A DNA stretch of 64,000 nucleotides from Chryseobacterium cucumeris (GCF_016775705.1 NZ_CP068760.1:1736001-1800000), one strand, 5' to 3'. Numbered from the stretch's first letter, positions 1-9,464 are shown. Numbers and translations are program-made. The notes: a model not told the origin generated them from the letters alone.

Positions 1-361
1 CTGCTGCAGACCTGAAAGTAACATCTATAGAGGGACGGGAATAATTCATTTTTTCCGAGCTGTCCAATGACATCCATTGCATATTCTCAAACAACAAATG
101 ATAGTCTGCGGGAACAATATATATGGTGTTACCAGCAACCTCCGTTTTATCTTCAACCTCTATGACAGGTATTCTGGTAAACTGCTGCAGTAAAGTGCGC
201 AGAATATCTCCCGATTGAGCTTTACGATGCATCACCAGTACAATGGGAGCAGGGATGGTATTACCCAGGTTTTTGATCATTTCTATGATGACCTGCAAAC
301 TTCCTGCTGATCCGCCGATAACGATTAATTCTGTATTGGTCTGTGATTTCATTCCGCTCAT
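1..361 (-). CDS. cheB: CheB-type protein-glutamate methylesterase domain (3' end beyond window)
   Basis: About 120 codons are readable from an ATG at 361 and the frame runs off the window edge. The start matches the CheB methylesterase domain: a beta strand followed by VIGGSAGS (the nucleophile-serine loop), then VLVMHR (the catalytic-histidine strand), and later YSRPSIDVTF, the conserved segment before the C-terminal part that carries the catalytic aspartate. No receiver domain precedes it, so this is a stand-alone methylesterase, unlike enteric CheB. Enzymes of this family remove methyl groups from (or deamidate) glutamate/glutamine side chains of signalling proteins. It starts 2 bp after the cheR stop in a five-gene operon with hybrid kinases. 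The family call is firm. The substrate is unknown because no chemoreceptor is visible in the window. Confidence 0.9.
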   Translation of the reverse strand, partial: MSGMKSQTNTELIVIGGSAGSLQVIIEMIKNLGNTIPAPIVLVMHRKAQSGDILRTLLQQFTRIPVIEVEDKTEVAGNTIYIVPADYHLLFENMQWMSLDSSEKMNYSRPSIDVTFRSAA

Positions 362-363
362 TA

Positions 364-1194
364 CTAGTGGTGATCAATTTTTTTCCAGATTTTCTGATCT
401 TCAACCTGATGGTAATTTTTGTCGATAGCAGAAAACCGAAGAGTTTCTTTTGCTCCCAATGCGAGAAAACCTAAATTTTCCAGGCTGTTATCAAAAAGTC
501 TGAATACCCTTTCCTGAAGTTCTCTGTCGAAATAAATCAGTACATTCCTGCACACAATCAGCTGAAAACTATTGAAAGAGCTGTCTGACACAAGGTTATG
601 TGTTGATAAAATCAGTTTTTCCTGTAAGCTTTTATCAAATCTTACACTATCATAATTGGCAGTATAATAATCCGAAAAGTCTTTTAATCCGCCTGAAAGC
701 ATGTAGTTTTCCGAATACAGTTTCATCTGCTGCAAAGGGAAAATACCTGCTCTGGCTGTTTCAAGAACAGCGGGGTTCAAATCGGTTCCATAAATCAGAG
801 ACTTACTGTAAAGACCGGCTTCTTTCAGCAGAATGGCTATAGAATATGCTTCTTCTCCTGTTGAACATCCTGCAATCCAGACCCTGATGAGCGGATAGGT
901 TCCCAACTGAGGCAATATATTATCCCGCAGTGCTTTAAAAAAGGAAGGATCCCGGAACATTTCCGTAACATTTACTGTAACTTCTTCTACAAAACGTTTT
1001 AAATACTCTGTATCATTCATCACAGTGTATCTGAGCTCTGCAAAACTGGTAAACCTGTCTAAAAGACATATACGGTTAACTCTTCTTTTAAATGAAGCCC
1101 TGCTATAACCTGAAAAGTCATAGCCATACCTGTCATACACATCTCTGATGAGATATTCTACTTCTTCATCTTTTATGATACTTGGTTCCAGCAT
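364..1194 (-). CDS. cheR: CheR-type protein-glutamate O-methyltransferase
   Basis: This 276-aa protein has the normal CheR length. It has the small N-terminal helical domain (about 1-70), then VTEMFRDPSFF, the SAM-binding motif IAGCSTGEEAYS near residue 110, and IVCRNVLIYF near residue 215, all diagnostic of CheR. The family transfers methyl from S-adenosylmethionine to glutamates in receptor coiled coils. The start codon abuts the stop of the upstream receiver gene and the downstream methylesterase begins 2 bp after its stop, so the genes are surely co-transcribed. With no MCP, CheA or CheW in view, it is best read as an orphan CheB/CheR pair serving the adjacent kinases rather than flagellar chemotaxis; that last point is inference. 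Confidence 0.95.
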   Translation of the reverse strand: MLEPSIIKDEEVEYLIRDVYDRYGYDFSGYSRASFKRRVNRICLLDRFTSFAELRYTVMNDTEYLKRFVEEVTVNVTEMFRDPSFFKALRDNILPQLGTYPLIRVWIAGCSTGEEAYSIAILLKEAGLYSKSLIYGTDLNPAVLETARAGIFPLQQMKLYSENYMLSGGLKDFSDYYTANYDSVRFDKSLQEKLILSTHNLVSDSSFNSFQLIVCRNVLIYFDRELQERVFRLFDNSLENLGFLALGAKETLRFSAIDKNYHQVEDQKIWKKIDHH

Positions 1195-1560
1195 CTATGA
1201 AAGTTTTTCTATTGCCGTTATTAAAAGATCCACATCAATGGGTTTTGTTACGTAATCATCAGCTCCGGCTTCCAGACATTTCTGGCGATCTTCGGGCATT
1301 GCCTGTGCGGTGACAGCAATCACCGGAACATGTTTGATTTCCTGAGTATCCCTTATCATTTTTACAGCTTCATATCCGTCTATGCCAGGCATCATCATGT
1401 CCATAAGAACAACGGAAAACAGAGGATCAGACTTCATCATTTCCAGGGCATCCTGTGCCATTGTACATGATTCTACTGTGTATCCACGGGCTTTAAGAGT
1501 TAGTTTTAAAGCAAATATATTGCGTGGGTCATCATCCACGATTAAAATTTTCTTATTCAT
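1195..1560 (-). CDS. Stand-alone response regulator receiver (DivK/CheY-like)
   Basis: The 121-aa single REC domain has the acidic pocket DDD at residues 9-11, the phospho-acceptor Asp54 in LMDMMMP, and the conserved Lys106 in YVTKPID. There is no output domain, so it probably acts as a phospho-relay intermediate or by protein-protein contact. It lies 15 bp downstream of the large hybrid kinase and abuts cheR. Its sequence resembles the last receiver domain of that kinase (VDDDxRNIFAL...MDMMMPxxDGYE), which suggests duplication or shared partners. Phosphorylation by the neighbouring kinases is inferred from the operon. Confidence 0.95.
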   Translation of the reverse strand: MNKKILIVDDDPRNIFALKLTLKARGYTVESCTMAQDALEMMKSDPLFSVVLMDMMMPGIDGYEAVKMIRDTQEIKHVPVIAVTAQAMPEDRQKCLEAGADDYVTKPIDVDLLITAIEKLS

Positions 1561-1575
1561 CAGAATTTTATCTGT

Positions 1576-4500
1576 TTAACTTTCATACAACCAAACACGA
1601 AGGAGTGATAATAGCTGATCTATATCGACAGGTTTTGAAATATAGTCTGAAGCTCCTGCTGTAATACATTTCTCCCTTTCTCCAATCATTGATTTAGCGG
1701 TAATAGCTATAATAGGCAGTCTTTTAAATGCCGGCATTTTTCTTATTTCCTTAATTGTTTCATAGCCATCCATTTCCGGCATCATCATATCCATCAGAAT
1801 AACATCTACATCCGGATTGTGGCTGATTTGCTCCAAAGCATGTTTTCCATCCATCGCTACAATGACCTCAACTTTATATTTTTCCAGTGCTTTGGTTAAA
1901 GAAAAAATATTGCGGACATCATCATCAGTAATGAGTACTTTTTTACCACTCAGCACTTCTGTTAAAGAACCCAGCATTCTGCCTGTATTACCTTCGGCCG
2001 AACTGTTTTTTTCTTCCACCAAATGTAAGAATAAACCAACCTCATCTAAAACTCTTTGATAGGAATGTGCAGTTTTTACAACAATAGAATCTGCATATTG
2101 CTTTATTTTCAATTCTTCTTCCTTAGACAAATGATGCTCTGTAAAAATAATGATCGGTAGATTTTCCAGTCCCTCATAGCTTTTGATTGATTCTATGACG
2201 TGATAATCATTGGCTTTCGTGCTTCCGATATCCAGAATTACACAGTCGACAAGGTCTGAAGTAAGTGCTTTTACACTATCCTCCACATTATGTTCCACTG
2301 ATAAGGAAATATTAAAATTACTCAGGAAATAAGACAATGCGCTGGCATGTTTGGCATTTTCTTCAACAATTAAAACTTTTTGAGGCCCTTTTTGTAATGC
2401 CTCTTCAATTTTCCTGAATACATCCGTCATTTTATCCAGAGCCACAGGCTTATTGATAAAGTCTACCGCTCCTTTCAACAGGCTTTCTTTTTTCACATGC
2501 AGCGCAGACATCATATGTACCGGAATATGTTTTACCTGAGGATCAGACTTCAACTCATCCATGACTTCCCAGCCATCTTTTACAGGAAGCTGAATATCCA
2601 GTAAAATGGCGTGAGGATGATATTTCTGAGCCGCCGAAAGACCATAATCTCCTCTTACGACCACTACCCCTTTATAGTTCTGTAAGCGGGCATATTTCAA
2701 TAGAGCTTTTGCAAAATTGGTATCATCTTCAATGATAAGGATGATTTTGTCCCCTTCCTGAATATTCTCTCTGTCGTCCTCCACATCTTCAGGAATTTCC
2801 AATGTGTTCGTTTTAACAGTTTCTCCTTCATCAAGGATATTTTGAATTTCTTCAACATCTTCCCGTATAATTTCCACCAGATCCTGATCCGTTTCGGAAT
2901 GAACAATTTCAGTTACCTGATGTACAGGAATAATAAAGCTGAATTCACTTCCTTTATTGAGTTCACTTTTCAGAACAAGTTCACCTCCTAAAAGTCTTGC
3001 AATTTCACGGCTTATTGAAAGTCCCAGACCTGTACCTCCAAATTTTCTTTTTGTAGATCCGTCAGCCTGCTGAAATGCTTCAAAGATAATTTTCTGCTTA
3101 TCCTCAGCTATTCCGACACCGGTATCTTTTACTGAAAATATAATAAAATCAGGTTTTTCAGAATGTTTTTTAATCAATAAACTGATGCTTCCTTTTGTTG
3201 TAAACTTTAAAGCATTGGACAGCAGGTTCCTTAATACCTGATCTATTCTGAGACGGTCACTTTCAATAACACGCTGTACGTTTGAATCAATTTCTATATT
3301 GAAAGGAAGGGCTTTTTCCTGAAATACAGGATTAAACAGGCTCTTCAGATCTTTTACAATTTCTTCAATAACCACTTCCTGATATTCAAGAGTCATTTTA
3401 CCGGATTCTATTTTGGCCAGGTCAAGAATTTCATCTATTAATGTTAATAAGCTTGTTCCTGAACTTTGAATAACTTTGGCAGATTCCACCTGGTCTTCGT
3501 TAAGGTTTTCATCCGGATTTTCAGCCATTAACCGCGATAACAGAAGGATTGAATTAAGCGGTGTACGCAGTTCATGAGACATATTGGCTAAAAACTCAGA
3601 CTTGTATTTGGTGCTGAGTGCCAGTTCCTCTACTTTTTTCTGAATCTCATTATTACGTTCAGCAATCAAATGATTCTTTTCTTCGAGCAATCGTGAGCGT
3701 TCCTCCAATTCGGCATTGGCCTGCATCAGCTCTTCCTGCTGTACCTTCAATTCTTCTTCTGAAGCCTGAAGCTTCTGCGTTTGTGCTTCCAGTTCAGTAT
3801 TGAGGTTTTCAAGCTCAGAATGCTGTACCTGTAATTCTTCAGACTGTGCCTGGGTTTCTTCCAGCAGCTGCTGTTCTTTTTCTCTTCCTTTTGCCGCATT
3901 CAGGGCTATTCCTATATTGATGCAGCACTCTTCAAAATAGCTGATTCTGTCTTCTTCAAAATTAGAGGTAGATCCTAATTCCAGGACTCCTATGGCATGG
4001 CCGTCTGAAAAAACAGGTATCAGAATAATGCCATAGATCTTAATGGTACTGCTGGCAAAGGTTACTACAAAATCATCTTCATGAAGATTATTGTACACCT
4101 GTGTTTTAGCATTCATAAAAGCCTGCCCCACCATTCCTTCACCCGGCTCAAAAGTCTGTTTCATATTGGCTTCCAGACCAAATGCTTTGTTGAGCTTCAG
4201 GACACCTTCGTCAAAAAGATATAATGAACCGTTGATACAGTTTCCGTATTCAATCAACTGATGTAAAGCCCTGCCGGCAACCTCTTTTACTGATTTATTT
4301 CCGACAAGGGACTCATTCAGTAAAGCAAGACCTTTCTGGCGCCAGTCGCTTTTATTAATTTTTTCAAAAGATGTTTTAAGAGATTCGGTCATGTGGTTCA
4401 ATGATTCTACAAGATCTCCGAGATCATCCTCTGCATTATCCACAGCTTTCTCACTGTAATCACCATTGGCTACTCTGTTTGCAATTTTTTGAATGGCACT

Positions 4501-5178
4501 TACACGGCGCGTCATTTCCTGATCTTTATCCCTCAGCATTTTTTCCAGCTCATCTCTTCTGATGAGATCTGCCCTCATTTTAAAATAGAAAAATGTGGTC
4601 ACAACTACCGCAGCCAGTGCAGAAAAAACAATAAAAAGAACGGTCGTTTCTGATGAGCGTGTTAAATCTTTGTTTTTGATTTCAACTTGGCTCTCTTCAT
4701 ACTGCACAAAATCTTTTACAATTTTACGGCACTCGTCCATATAAGCTTTACCGGTAACGATTTGCTGCTGGGTCATCACAATACCCTTCCGTCTGTTTTC
4801 CACCAGATTTTTCAGGTTATCCATCACCTGGCTCACCGCTACTTTTAATCCGGCAAGTCTTTCCTGTTGGTTTTTATCCTTCAATCCCAATGATTCTGCA
4901 AGCACCAGCGCTTTGGAGTATTCTCTTAATCCGCGTTTATAGGGTTCGAGAAAATCTTCTCTTCCGGTCAGCTGATAGCCCCTGTTTCCTGTTTCAGCAT
5001 CCAGCAAGGCTACCAGAACATCCTTAACAGCTGTTACAGAACGCCTGCTTTTGGAAAGACTCTCACGGTGATTCATTTGATTTTGAATACTCCAGTATGA
5101 AGCTATCGAACTGGCTATCAATATCAAAAGCGAAAGACCTATTCCAAACTGGAGATTTCGTATAATTTTTTTCGGCAT
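1576..5178 (-). CDS. Hybrid sensor histidine kinase: CHASE3-HAMP-GAF-HisKA-HATPase-REC-REC-REC
   Basis: This 1200-aa inner-membrane kinase has TM1 near residues 10-30, a periplasmic helical CHASE3-like domain containing AETGNRGYQLTG, TM2 near 178-200, a HAMP linker and a GAF domain. A Glu/Gln-rich coiled coil follows (repeats of the type ELEAQ/EELQVQ). HisKA has the phospho-acceptor His in NMSHELRTPLNS, and HATPase_c has DTGVGI and GGTGLGLSI boxes. Three C-terminal receivers follow. The first (IIEDD...LLDIQLP) and third (ITDDD...LMDMMMP) look functional. The middle one has EE in place of the acidic DD and looks diverged. It heads a gene set with a receiver, CheR and CheB, so the HAMP/coiled-coil part is a plausible methylation target. 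The signal is unknown. Confidence 0.96.
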   Translation of the reverse strand: MPKKIIRNLQFGIGLSLLILIASSIASYWSIQNQMNHRESLSKSRRSVTAVKDVLVALLDAETGNRGYQLTGREDFLEPYKRGLREYSKALVLAESLGLKDKNQQERLAGLKVAVSQVMDNLKNLVENRRKGIVMTQQQIVTGKAYMDECRKIVKDFVQYEESQVEIKNKDLTRSSETTVLFIVFSALAAVVVTTFFYFKMRADLIRRDELEKMLRDKDQEMTRRVSAIQKIANRVANGDYSEKAVDNAEDDLGDLVESLNHMTESLKTSFEKINKSDWRQKGLALLNESLVGNKSVKEVAGRALHQLIEYGNCINGSLYLFDEGVLKLNKAFGLEANMKQTFEPGEGMVGQAFMNAKTQVYNNLHEDDFVVTFASSTIKIYGIILIPVFSDGHAIGVLELGSTSNFEEDRISYFEECCINIGIALNAAKGREKEQQLLEETQAQSEELQVQHSELENLNTELEAQTQKLQASEEELKVQQEELMQANAELEERSRLLEEKNHLIAERNNEIQKKVEELALSTKYKSEFLANMSHELRTPLNSILLLSRLMAENPDENLNEDQVESAKVIQSSGTSLLTLIDEILDLAKIESGKMTLEYQEVVIEEIVKDLKSLFNPVFQEKALPFNIEIDSNVQRVIESDRLRIDQVLRNLLSNALKFTTKGSISLLIKKHSEKPDFIIFSVKDTGVGIAEDKQKIIFEAFQQADGSTKRKFGGTGLGLSISREIARLLGGELVLKSELNKGSEFSFIIPVHQVTEIVHSETDQDLVEIIREDVEEIQNILDEGETVKTNTLEIPEDVEDDRENIQEGDKIILIIEDDTNFAKALLKYARLQNYKGVVVVRGDYGLSAAQKYHPHAILLDIQLPVKDGWEVMDELKSDPQVKHIPVHMMSALHVKKESLLKGAVDFINKPVALDKMTDVFRKIEEALQKGPQKVLIVEENAKHASALSYFLSNFNISLSVEHNVEDSVKALTSDLVDCVILDIGSTKANDYHVIESIKSYEGLENLPIIIFTEHHLSKEEELKIKQYADSIVVKTAHSYQRVLDEVGLFLHLVEEKNSSAEGNTGRMLGSLTEVLSGKKVLITDDDVRNIFSLTKALEKYKVEVIVAMDGKHALEQISHNPDVDVILMDMMMPEMDGYETIKEIRKMPAFKRLPIIAITAKSMIGEREKCITAGASDYISKPVDIDQLLSLLRVWLYES

Positions 5179-5183
5179 GAAAA

Positions 5184-6656
5184 TTAATTTAATGGTAAGG
5201 TAAAATAAAACGTAGATCCTTCATCTACAATACTGGAAACACCAACACTTCCGTGGTGCTGTTTGATGATTTCAGAGCATATAAACAGACCGATTCCCAT
5301 TCCCTGGAACTGCAGTGAAGATTCTTCCACACGATAGAACTTCTTGAATACGGCCTCCTGTTTAAAGTCAGGAATTCCGATTCCAAAATCTGTAACATTC
5401 ACTCTCACCTCCTGAGCTTCTTCATCCACAAAGGTGGTTACAATCACCTGGTTATTATGAGGGGAATATTTGATCGCATTGGTCAGGAAATTAATCAGCA
5501 CCTGCTCGATACGGATTTCATCCAGGGGAATTAAAATATCAGGTTTTACCCCATGGCGTTCAATTTTCACCTGCCGTTCATGGGTTTGTTTTATGGTTTC
5601 AATGGCATTACTGATCACATTTTCCAGATTCACCGGCTTTTTATTGATTTTCAGTTTTCCGTTTTCAATTTTTGAAACATCAAGAAGATCCGTGATGAGT
5701 GTATTCAGCTTTTCAATCTGGCTCTGGACTTTTGTAACAAATCCTGCTTCGGAGCTGTCTTTATCTAATTTCAGCTTTCTTTCCAATAGCTGAACATAGG
5801 CTTTAATACTGGTTAAAGGGGTTTTTAATTCGTGGCTTGCAATACTTAAGAATTCATCTTTTTCTTTTTCCACTTTTTTCTGATCGTCAATATCGGTAAA
5901 TGTTCCTACCCAGTTTTTAATACGGTGTTCATCATATACAGGGGTTACCCTAAGCAAATGATAACGGTAATGGCCCGAAATAACATTTTTAATTCTGATC
6001 TCCAATTCAAGAGCTTTTCCTTTTTTTCTGCATCTTTCCAGTTCTTCGCTGATCTTATGATCATCAGGGTGTGTTTCCGGAAAATCCTGTTCATTGTCTG
6101 AATATTGGTACCACTTACCATTAACAAAATCAACTGCACCTTCTTCATTCAGAGTAAATGCAATCTGTGGAAGAGACTCCAGCATAAGATGAAAATGGTC
6201 TATCTGGGATTTCATGGTCACCTGAGATTCCCGTCTTCCTTTTACTTCCAGTTCCAGATTCTGCTGTGTTTTTTTCATAGCAATATTCTGCTCCTGGAGA
6301 TTATAAAAAGTTTTCACTTTAAGCAGAAGAATTTCAGGATCCACGGGCTTGGTTACGTAATCTTTACCACCAGAAGCGTAACCTTGGGTAATGAATTTTT
6401 TATCGGTATTAACAGCGGATAAAAATATAATAGGAACATCTTTGGTTTTACTGTAGTCTGCAAGAGTTTCTGCAACTTCAAAGCCATCCATATCAGGCAT
6501 CTGAACATCTAAAATAATTAAGGCATAGTCATTTTTCAATGCTTTGCCGAGAGCCTCTTCACCGGAGCTGGCCGTTTCAACCTGGAAATCTTTAGATTCA
6601 AGTAATTTTTGAAGCGAATAAAGATTACTTTGGTTGTCATCAACAATTAAAATCAT
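5184..6656 (-). CDS. REC-PAS-HisKA-HATPase hybrid histidine kinase (cytoplasmic)
   Basis: From the ATG at 6656 the protein has 490 aa; a longer frame would need a TTG at 6671. The N-terminal receiver has VDDNQSN, phospho-Asp about residue 50 in LDVQMPDMDG and Lys in YVTKPVD. A coiled linker, a PAS domain (about 150-265), HisKA with ASHELKTPLTS and HATPase with DFGIGIP and GMGIGLFI boxes follow. There are no membrane segments, so it is cytoplasmic. The N-terminal REC layout means it can take phosphate from a relay as well as signal through its own kinase core. It is the first gene of the operon and ends 5 bp before the large kinase. Confidence 0.95.
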   Translation of the reverse strand: MILIVDDNQSNLYSLQKLLESKDFQVETASSGEEALGKALKNDYALIILDVQMPDMDGFEVAETLADYSKTKDVPIIFLSAVNTDKKFITQGYASGGKDYVTKPVDPEILLLKVKTFYNLQEQNIAMKKTQQNLELEVKGRRESQVTMKSQIDHFHLMLESLPQIAFTLNEEGAVDFVNGKWYQYSDNEQDFPETHPDDHKISEELERCRKKGKALELEIRIKNVISGHYRYHLLRVTPVYDEHRIKNWVGTFTDIDDQKKVEKEKDEFLSIASHELKTPLTSIKAYVQLLERKLKLDKDSSEAGFVTKVQSQIEKLNTLITDLLDVSKIENGKLKINKKPVNLENVISNAIETIKQTHERQVKIERHGVKPDILIPLDEIRIEQVLINFLTNAIKYSPHNNQVIVTTFVDEEAQEVRVNVTDFGIGIPDFKQEAVFKKFYRVEESSLQFQGMGIGLFICSEIIKQHHGSVGVSSIVDEGSTFYFTLPLN

Positions 6657-6696
6657 AGAAGTTAAAATCAATAATTAGTTACGGATACTTTAGCTT

Positions 6697-6704
6697 CAAA
6701 AATA
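6697..6704 (-). promoter_or_regulatory. Candidate -7 box for the kinase/cheBR operon
   Basis: On the minus strand this reads TATTTTTG, a full match to the Bacteroidota -7 element TAnnTTTG, about 40 bp upstream of the ATG at 6656. No convincing TTG is seen about 19-20 bp further up, so this is only a half-supported promoter. Confidence 0.4.
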
Positions 6705-6854
6705 CTCACAATATTTGAAAAAACAGTAATTTTTAAAGGTTTATGCATAAGGATTTCGTACCACATTTTTTAAGAAAAACAGCAATGGCATAATGATTGA
6801 AATTATTTACAATATTTTTAAAGATTCTCTCTAATTTTCAGAAAAACCATAATT

Positions 6855-7472
6855 ATGAAAAAAACAATAAGCTGTATGAATATCGATCAGGAGATCCTTT
6901 ACTCGTTCGGGGGTGAAAAAGTCATCTATAAGGCTAAAGAGTTTATTTTCAAAGAAGGTGATTATTCACAATATTATTTTCAGATTATCAGCGGAAAAGT
7001 AAAGCTGAACACCTTTACTGAAAATGGAAAAGAATTTATTCATAATATATTAGGTAAAAATCAAAGTTTTGGAGATCCGCTTCTTTTTATTGAAAAAGTA
7101 TATCCTACCAATGCCATCAGCTTACAGATCACAGAAATTATAAGAATGCCTAAAGATAATTTTATGCAAATGCTTAAAAGTAATCCGGATATTTCCCTGG
7201 ATATGAACATGTGTTTATCACAAAGACTGTATTATAATAATTTAATGGTCCGCAATCTGGCATTAGCAGATCCCATTCAACGGCTGAAAGGTGTAATGGA
7301 TTATCTGAAAAGCTACCATGACGGAGACTGCCAGCACTGTTTTCCTATAGAACTTACCCGTCAGCAAATTGCTGATCTTACAGGGCTGAGAGTTGAAACC
7401 GTCATCAGAACGATAAAAAAAATGGTGAATAATAAAATAATAAAACTTGAGGGGCGCAGGATTTTATACTAA
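6855..7472 (+). CDS. Crp/Fnr family transcriptional regulator
   Basis: The 205-aa protein has an N-terminal cyclic-nucleotide-binding-like beta barrel (FKEGDYSQYYFQIISGKVK) and a C-terminal winged helix with RQQIADLTGLRVETVIRTIKK, the classic Crp/Fnr recognition helix. There is no Fnr-type N-terminal cysteine cluster. A cysteine pair in CQHC near residue 160 lies between dimer helix and HTH. It stands alone, divergent from the kinase operon, and ends before a strong terminator. Ligand and targets are unknown; divergent transcription with the kinase operon allows, but does not prove, control of that operon. Confidence 0.93.
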   Translation: MKKTISCMNIDQEILYSFGGEKVIYKAKEFIFKEGDYSQYYFQIISGKVKLNTFTENGKEFIHNILGKNQSFGDPLLFIEKVYPTNAISLQITEIIRMPKDNFMQMLKSNPDISLDMNMCLSQRLYYNNLMVRNLALADPIQRLKGVMDYLKSYHDGDCQHCFPIELTRQQIADLTGLRVETVIRTIKKMVNNKIIKLEGRRILY

Positions 7473-7543
7473 CTGTATATTGATTGCATTATCATAAACT
7501 CATCTTATTTCTTTAAATATAGATTATAAATAAACCATAAAAC

Positions 7544-7585
7544 AAAACAGATGGCCGGAATTTAAAAATTCTGGCCATCTGTTTT
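7544..7585. terminator. Bidirectional intrinsic terminator
   Basis: A near-perfect inverted repeat with arms around CAGATGGCC and GGCCATCTG is extended by A-tract/T-tract on both sides. It lies between the convergent Crp/Fnr gene and the 99-aa gene, so it can end transcription from both strands. Confidence 0.85.
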
Positions 7586-7594
7586 AAACTAACC

Positions 7595-7894
7595 TTAATT
7601 TGTTTTTTTCCTCCATTCTGCCTTCACATCTTCAGCGGCATCCTTCGTGCTTTCCCATGCTTCATCTGCCTTATCCTTGATATCTTCCCACGCATCTGAG
7701 ACGTTTGATTTTACTCTGTCCAACCAGTCTTCCTGAGTTGCTTCCTGATCATTATTTCTTTTTTCATTGATATAATCTTTAGCTTTATCCGCTAATTCAC
7801 TGATTTTCCATTTTGCATTATCAGCTGCATTTTTTAAAGAGTTTTCTGTTTGGTCTACTGCATTTTCTGCTTTGTTGTAATCTGAATTATTCAT
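7595..7894 (-). CDS. Small charged helical protein (LEA/CsbD-like stress protein candidate)
   Basis: This 99-aa protein is very hydrophilic, with no signal peptide or membrane segment. It consists of amphipathic helical repeats about 11 residues long, such as SDAWEDIKDKADEAWESTKDA, rich in Lys, Asp, Glu, Ala and Trp. This composition resembles LEA-like or CsbD/YtxH-associated bacterial stress proteins. It follows the carotenoid operon by 82 bp on the same strand and ends at the shared terminator, so it may be partly co-transcribed with that operon. I do not recognise a precise family; the stress link is inference from composition. Confidence 0.75.
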   Translation of the reverse strand: MNNSDYNKAENAVDQTENSLKNAADNAKWKISELADKAKDYINEKRNNDQEATQEDWLDRVKSNVSDAWEDIKDKADEAWESTKDAAEDVKAEWRKKTN

Positions 7895-7976
7895 AATATA
7901 ATATTTAGGTATTTGGTATATAAATAAACAATGTTCATGCCTAAAAAACAGACATTATGTTAAAATATTCTTAAAA

Positions 7977-9416
7977 TTAAGATTTTTTCTTCCCGCTAAG
8001 GCTTCTGATCATTCCTTTGAAGATAAATCCATGAAATGGCAGCACCATGAACCAGTACAATCTTCCCCAAAGACCTTTTGGACGAAATACAGCTTTTTGC
8101 CAGATCTTATTTCTGTAAATTTTAAACATCAGCCAGGCTTCTCCGGGCAGTTTCATCTCAGCCAATAATATAAGCTTGCCTTCTTTACGGTCAGCATATA
8201 AAACCCGCCAGAAGTCTAATGCATCTCCATCTTTAAGGTCTGAAGGATGCCTGCGCCCTCTTCTCAGTCCAGGACCACCAACAAGTTTATCAAAAAGGCC
8301 TCTTATTTTCCAAAGATTCTGCCCATACCATCCATGCTCGCCTCCCAACTGAAAGACCCGGCTCATACAGGCTTCCCTGTCATCATACTCTTCACTCCGG
8401 AGGTCCGTAAAACAACCGTATTTCGGTACATCCTGGTATTCTTTCAAGGTTGAATCATGACGGCTGCTGATGAAACTGTCTTTCCAGCTGGAAATGATTT
8501 CATTGGCCTGAATTTTTGCAAGAGTTCTCTTCAGTGCTGTGTCATATGAAAACGGCTGCACACCGGTAATTAATTTGATCTCAGCAAGACTTTCGGGACG
8601 GCAGACCACCTCTACCTTCATGCTTCCAACCAAAGCTTTGGCCAGGTTATAAGAGGTTGAAGTAATAAAATAGAGCCAGTACGAAGACAGTCTGGGCGTC
8701 ATTACAGGTAGTGTAAAAATCTTTCTTTTAAGGCCTCTTACTTGTGCAAACTGCAACAGCATGTCTTTGTAAGTCAGCACATCATCACATCCAATGTCAA
8801 AATTTTTCTGATAAGCAGCTTCTTTAAACAAAACAAAAATCAGGAAATCGAGCACGTTGGCAATTCCTATTGGCTGACATTGTGTATACAGCCATTTGGG
8901 AGCCACCATGACAGGCAGTTTTTCAACGAGATCCCTTATAATTTCAAATGATGCACTTCCTGACCCGATGATAATTCCTGCGCGAAGAACTGTCGCGGGA
9001 ACCCTGCATTCCATCAGAATTTTTTCAACTTCGTACCTTGAATTCAAATGCTTTGACAGTTCTTTTTCATTCACCAGCCCCGAAAGATAGACAATATGTT
9101 TACATTGCGTCTTCTCAATATAATCAGAAAAGTTGGCGGCACATTTTTTTTCCGAGTCTTCATAATCAGCAGTATTGCTCATGGAATGCATCAGATAGTA
9201 AGCCCCTGCAATATCTTCGGGAATATTTTTAAGTGTTTCCGGCTTTAGAAAATCAACTTCAATAACTTCAATGAGCTGTTCGTCGATATCCATGTCTCTT
9301 GTAAAACGACCGGTATCCCTGCAGCAGCAAACGACTTTATATCCCTGCGCAGCAATCACACTGATCATTCTTTTACCGATATAGCCGGTTGCTCCTGTAA
9401 GCAGTATTTTTTCCAT
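7977..9416 (-). CDS. NAD(P)-binding SDR-like oxidoreductase with C-terminal DUF2867 domain
   Basis: The 479-aa protein starts with the atypical-SDR Rossmann motif TGATGYIGKRM followed by an acidic/basic strand end (CCCRDTGRF). A YLSGLV strand and ALRAGIIIGSGS are typical of NmrA/epimerase-like proteins. The last 150 residues (GGEHGWYGQNLWKIRGLFDK, GPGLRRGRR, PGEAWLMFKI) are the DUF2867 type. In other bacteria this protein family is often encoded beside carotenoid and photolyase genes (family knowledge from memory). Here it is the tail of the crt operon, 48 bp after ribA. Substrate is unknown. Confidence 0.9.
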   Translation of the reverse strand: MEKILLTGATGYIGKRMISVIAAQGYKVVCCCRDTGRFTRDMDIDEQLIEVIEVDFLKPETLKNIPEDIAGAYYLMHSMSNTADYEDSEKKCAANFSDYIEKTQCKHIVYLSGLVNEKELSKHLNSRYEVEKILMECRVPATVLRAGIIIGSGSASFEIIRDLVEKLPVMVAPKWLYTQCQPIGIANVLDFLIFVLFKEAAYQKNFDIGCDDVLTYKDMLLQFAQVRGLKRKIFTLPVMTPRLSSYWLYFITSTSYNLAKALVGSMKVEVVCRPESLAEIKLITGVQPFSYDTALKRTLAKIQANEIISSWKDSFISSRHDSTLKEYQDVPKYGCFTDLRSEEYDDREACMSRVFQLGGEHGWYGQNLWKIRGLFDKLVGGPGLRRGRRHPSDLKDGDALDFWRVLYADRKEGKLILLAEMKLPGEAWLMFKIYRNKIWQKAVFRPKGLWGRLYWFMVLPFHGFIFKGMIRSLSGKKKS

Positions 9417-9464
9417 AATTATTGGATTAAACAGATCAATAAATATCCTGACGTCTGAAATCTA

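Noticed and set aside
1..6656. Flagellar chemotaxis operon
   Set aside because: CheA, CheW, MCP and flagellar genes are all absent; the CheB/CheR genes are linked to hybrid kinases instead.
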